Shown: positions 5,830 to 7,098 of the stretch, in pieces
Layout: each line of letters starts with the position of its first letter
How positions within the stretch are numbered: the first letter of the stretch is position 1
Assembly (NCBI GenBank): GCA_001798455.1
Contig: MGSI01000049.1
Location: 1 to 7,098 of the forward strand
Source: Deltaproteobacteria bacterium RIFCSPLOWO2_02_FULL_57_26
GTDB lineage: Bacteria; Desulfobacterota; Binatia; UBA9968
Length of the DNA: 7,098 nucleotides
Direction: 5' to 3'
The notes under the pieces: generated by a model
Told to the model about the DNA's origin: nothing
Databases searched by the model: none
Seen by the model: the letters and a program-made list of their open reading frames with translations, nothing else
Position numbers and translations under genes: made by a program

Positions 5830-6701
5830 GTGCAGTGGTCTACAAGGGATTCCGAAAAGAGGAGATCGAGTTTCACTTTAATCCCCAGGTGGCTGTGCCG
5901 GATCATCCGCGGTGGGCGGAGGAGAGAAGGAAGGCAAGTCTACGGGTGCGCGGAACCGTAAAATCGTGGCTCAACGTCCCGTACGGGAACTCGCCGCGGC
6001 AGGTGATGGATATTTTTCCAGGCGATAAGGCGGGCACTCCGGTGCTCGTCTACATCCATGGAGGCTACTGGCGCGGCGGAAGCAAGGACGACAATTGCCA
6101 GTTCGCGGAAGTTTTTGTGCGGCGCGGGGTGACTGTGGTGGTTTTGGAACATGACCTCTGCCCGAGCGTGACGGTTACAGAGATTGTCCGGCAGGCGCGC
6201 TCGGCCGTCGCCTGGGTCTACGGACATATTTCGGCTTACGGAGGTGACCCGTCGAGGCTTTATCTTTCCGGTTCGTCCGCTGGCGGGCATCTCGTGGCCA
6301 TGGCGCTCGCCCATGACTGGGAAAAGCAAGGCCTTCCGCGCCACATGATCAAGGGCGCGGTCGCCATCTCCGGAGTCTACGATCTCGATGCCGTGCTCCA
6401 CGTCAGCGTCAATGAGGAGATCCGACTGGACGCGGAGAGCGCGCGGGAGAACAGCCCCTTCCTGCACCCACCTCTTCCTTACACGCCGTTAGTTGTCGCC
6501 GTTGGTGGCGGCGAGCCGAGGGGCTGGAAACAGATGTCGGAGGATTTCTTCAGGCTTTGCAGGGAGCGGGGCGTAGAGTGCGAGTACCTTGAGATTCCGG
6601 ACGCCCACCATTTCTCGCTCTCATCGCATCTAGCAGACCCCGATAGCCCTCTCGCTCGGGCTATCCTCACACAGATGGACTTGGCACCCGTTAAGTCCTA
6701 A
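5826..6701 (+). CDS. Alpha/beta hydrolase, arylformamidase (kynurenine formamidase)-like
   Basis: Soluble serine hydrolase of 291 residues resembling the eukaryotic-type kynurenine formamidase group of the alpha/beta hydrolase fold, not the metal-dependent KynB. The N-terminal segment FNPQVAVPDHPRW (18-30) and VPYGNSPRQVMDIFPG (51-66) are typical of that group. The oxyanion motif HGGYWRGG lies at 78-85, the nucleophile is Ser151 in GSSAG (149-153), and the catalytic His is His262 in DAHHFSL. The acid position appears to be Glu230 in VAVGGGEP, where vertebrate enzymes have Asp. The likely reaction is hydrolysis of an amide or ester, perhaps N-formyl-kynurenine or another aryl formamide or carboxylic ester; no kynurenine pathway gene is nearby, so the substrate is open. 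Start ATG 5826 overlaps the DUF763 stop by four bases, with GGGAG six bases upstream, so it is translated as part of the same operon. Confidence 0.9.
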   Translation: MSAVVYKGFRKEEIEFHFNPQVAVPDHPRWAEERRKASLRVRGTVKSWLNVPYGNSPRQVMDIFPGDKAGTPVLVYIHGGYWRGGSKDDNCQFAEVFVRRGVTVVVLEHDLCPSVTVTEIVRQARSAVAWVYGHISAYGGDPSRLYLSGSSAGGHLVAMALAHDWEKQGLPRHMIKGAVAISGVYDLDAVLHVSVNEEIRLDAESARENSPFLHPPLPYTPLVVAVGGGEPRGWKQMSEDFFRLCRERGVECEYLEIPDAHHFSLSSHLADPDSPLARAILTQMDLAPVKS

Positions 6702-6742
6702 AATTGAATTTATGGAGACATTGGAGGGGCAGCAAGTCATAG

Positions 6743-6748
6743 AAAGGG
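6743..6748 (+). promoter_or_regulatory. Ribosome binding site choosing ATG 6757 of the DUF4145 gene
   Basis: AAAGGG with 8 bases to ATG 6757 supports that codon as the start, giving a protein that opens with MRCPYC as zinc-ribbon proteins of this kind commonly do. The in-frame ATG at 6712 lacks a Shine-Dalgarno sequence and would add 15 residues with no recognised motif. Confidence 0.55.
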
Positions 6749-6756
6749 ATCCCTCT

Positions 6757-7098
6757 ATGAGATGCCCCTATTGCGCGGCAGTCTTGCAGGCCGACCTGCG
6801 GACACATCGCCACATACAGGACAGGGCCGGAGTTTGGGAAATCTACTCCGCAGTATGCGCTTCCTGTAAGAAGGCTATGATCCTTTTGACGACGGAGAAG
6901 AAAGAAAAAGACAGCCCCTACATGGAGATACAGGCGTGGCCTAAAGAGGTGAACCGCCCACTTCTTCCTCCGGAGGTGGTCGAGCCATACGCGAGCGACT
7001 ACTACGAAGCTTGTTTCGTCCTCGCTGACAGCCCTCGGGCCAGCGCCGCTCTGAGTCGGCGCTGTCTCCAAGCGCTCCTTCGCGAGAAAGCCGATGTC
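6757..7098 (+). CDS. Zinc-ribbon DUF4145 domain-containing protein, 3' end missing
   Basis: The frame is open for 114 codons from ATG 6757 to the window edge, so only the N-terminal part is seen. Two CxxC pairs (Cys3/Cys6 in CPYC and Cys34/Cys37 in CASC) form a predicted zinc ribbon. After a charged linker (about 46-68) comes the start of a DUF4145 domain: LPPEVVEPYASDYYEA (70-85), then SPRASAALSRRCLQALL (92-108), whose Arg-Arg-Cys-Leu helix is the core signature. DUF4145 is a helical domain of unclear role, found alone and as a partner domain in some restriction and defence proteins; the ribbon plus DUF4145 arrangement is common in small stand-alone proteins. It lies 55 bases after the hydrolase gene with no clear terminator between them, so it may be a read-through member of the same operon or an independent gene. 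An alternative start is ATG 6712, with no ribosome binding site. Confidence 0.82.
   Translation, partial: MRCPYCAAVLQADLRTHRHIQDRAGVWEIYSAVCASCKKAMILLTTEKKEKDSPYMEIQAWPKEVNRPLLPPEVVEPYASDYYEACFVLADSPRASAALSRRCLQALLREKADV

Noticed and set aside
6745..6754. Palindrome AGGGATCCCT before the DUF4145 gene
   Set aside because: It is ten bases long, has no loop or T-run, and part of it is the ribosome binding site. It is most simply a chance palindrome, not a terminator or operator.
6691..7071. Minus-strand frame of 126 codons at the right end
   Set aside because: It is opposite a frame with two CxxC zinc pairs and the DUF4145 core helix; the minus-strand translation shows no recognisable domain.

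Overview
The window is GC-rich bacterial chromosome with tightly packed genes and no mobile element, tRNA, rRNA or CRISPR signature. The gene set (DUF309, a YbbA/YbbP-like ABC pair, an RlmD-like 23S rRNA uracil methyltransferase, DUF763, a kynurenine-formamidase-like hydrolase) would fit an environmental Deltaproteobacteria, NC10, Rokubacteria or Binatota type of genome. That taxonomic guess is inference only; nothing here fixes the phylum.

Left block, minus strand (positions 1-2920): an apparent three-gene operon transcribed leftward. A DUF309 protein (2534-2920) overlaps an ABC ATPase (1863-2537) by an ATGA junction. The ATPase overlaps by one base a large FtsX/MacB-type permease (from 1863, running off the left edge). 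The permease occupies the first 1.86 kb. It is a single uninterrupted reading frame of 621 codons that begins with GTG and reaches no stop in the window. The ATPase and permease together should form a Type VII (MacB/LolCDE/YbbAP-like) mechanotransmission ABC system. DUF309 is an unexplained but translationally coupled partner.

Centre (2921-3051): a short AT-rich divergent intergenic region that must hold the promoters of the leftward operon and of the rightward methyltransferase gene (3052-4320). The latter is a TRAM-domain, Fe-S-cluster, SAM-dependent m5U methyltransferase of 23S rRNA.

Right block, plus strand (4321-7098): after a 154-base gap with a plausible extended -10 promoter and a strong Shine-Dalgarno sequence comes a compact unit. 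It holds an 81-residue acidic protein of unknown function (4475-4720), a DUF763 protein with a C-terminal helix-hairpin-helix (4729-5829), and an alpha/beta hydrolase of the arylformamidase-like group (5826-6701). The spacings are 8 bases and a 4-base ATGA overlap. A further gene, 55 bases downstream and cut by the right edge, encodes a zinc-ribbon protein with the start of a DUF4145 domain (6757-7098).

The part least explained by current knowledge is the small acidic protein - DUF763 - hydrolase cluster. It looks like one transcription unit built around a putative DNA-binding protein of unknown activity. No known defence, CRISPR or mobile system is demonstrated in the window.
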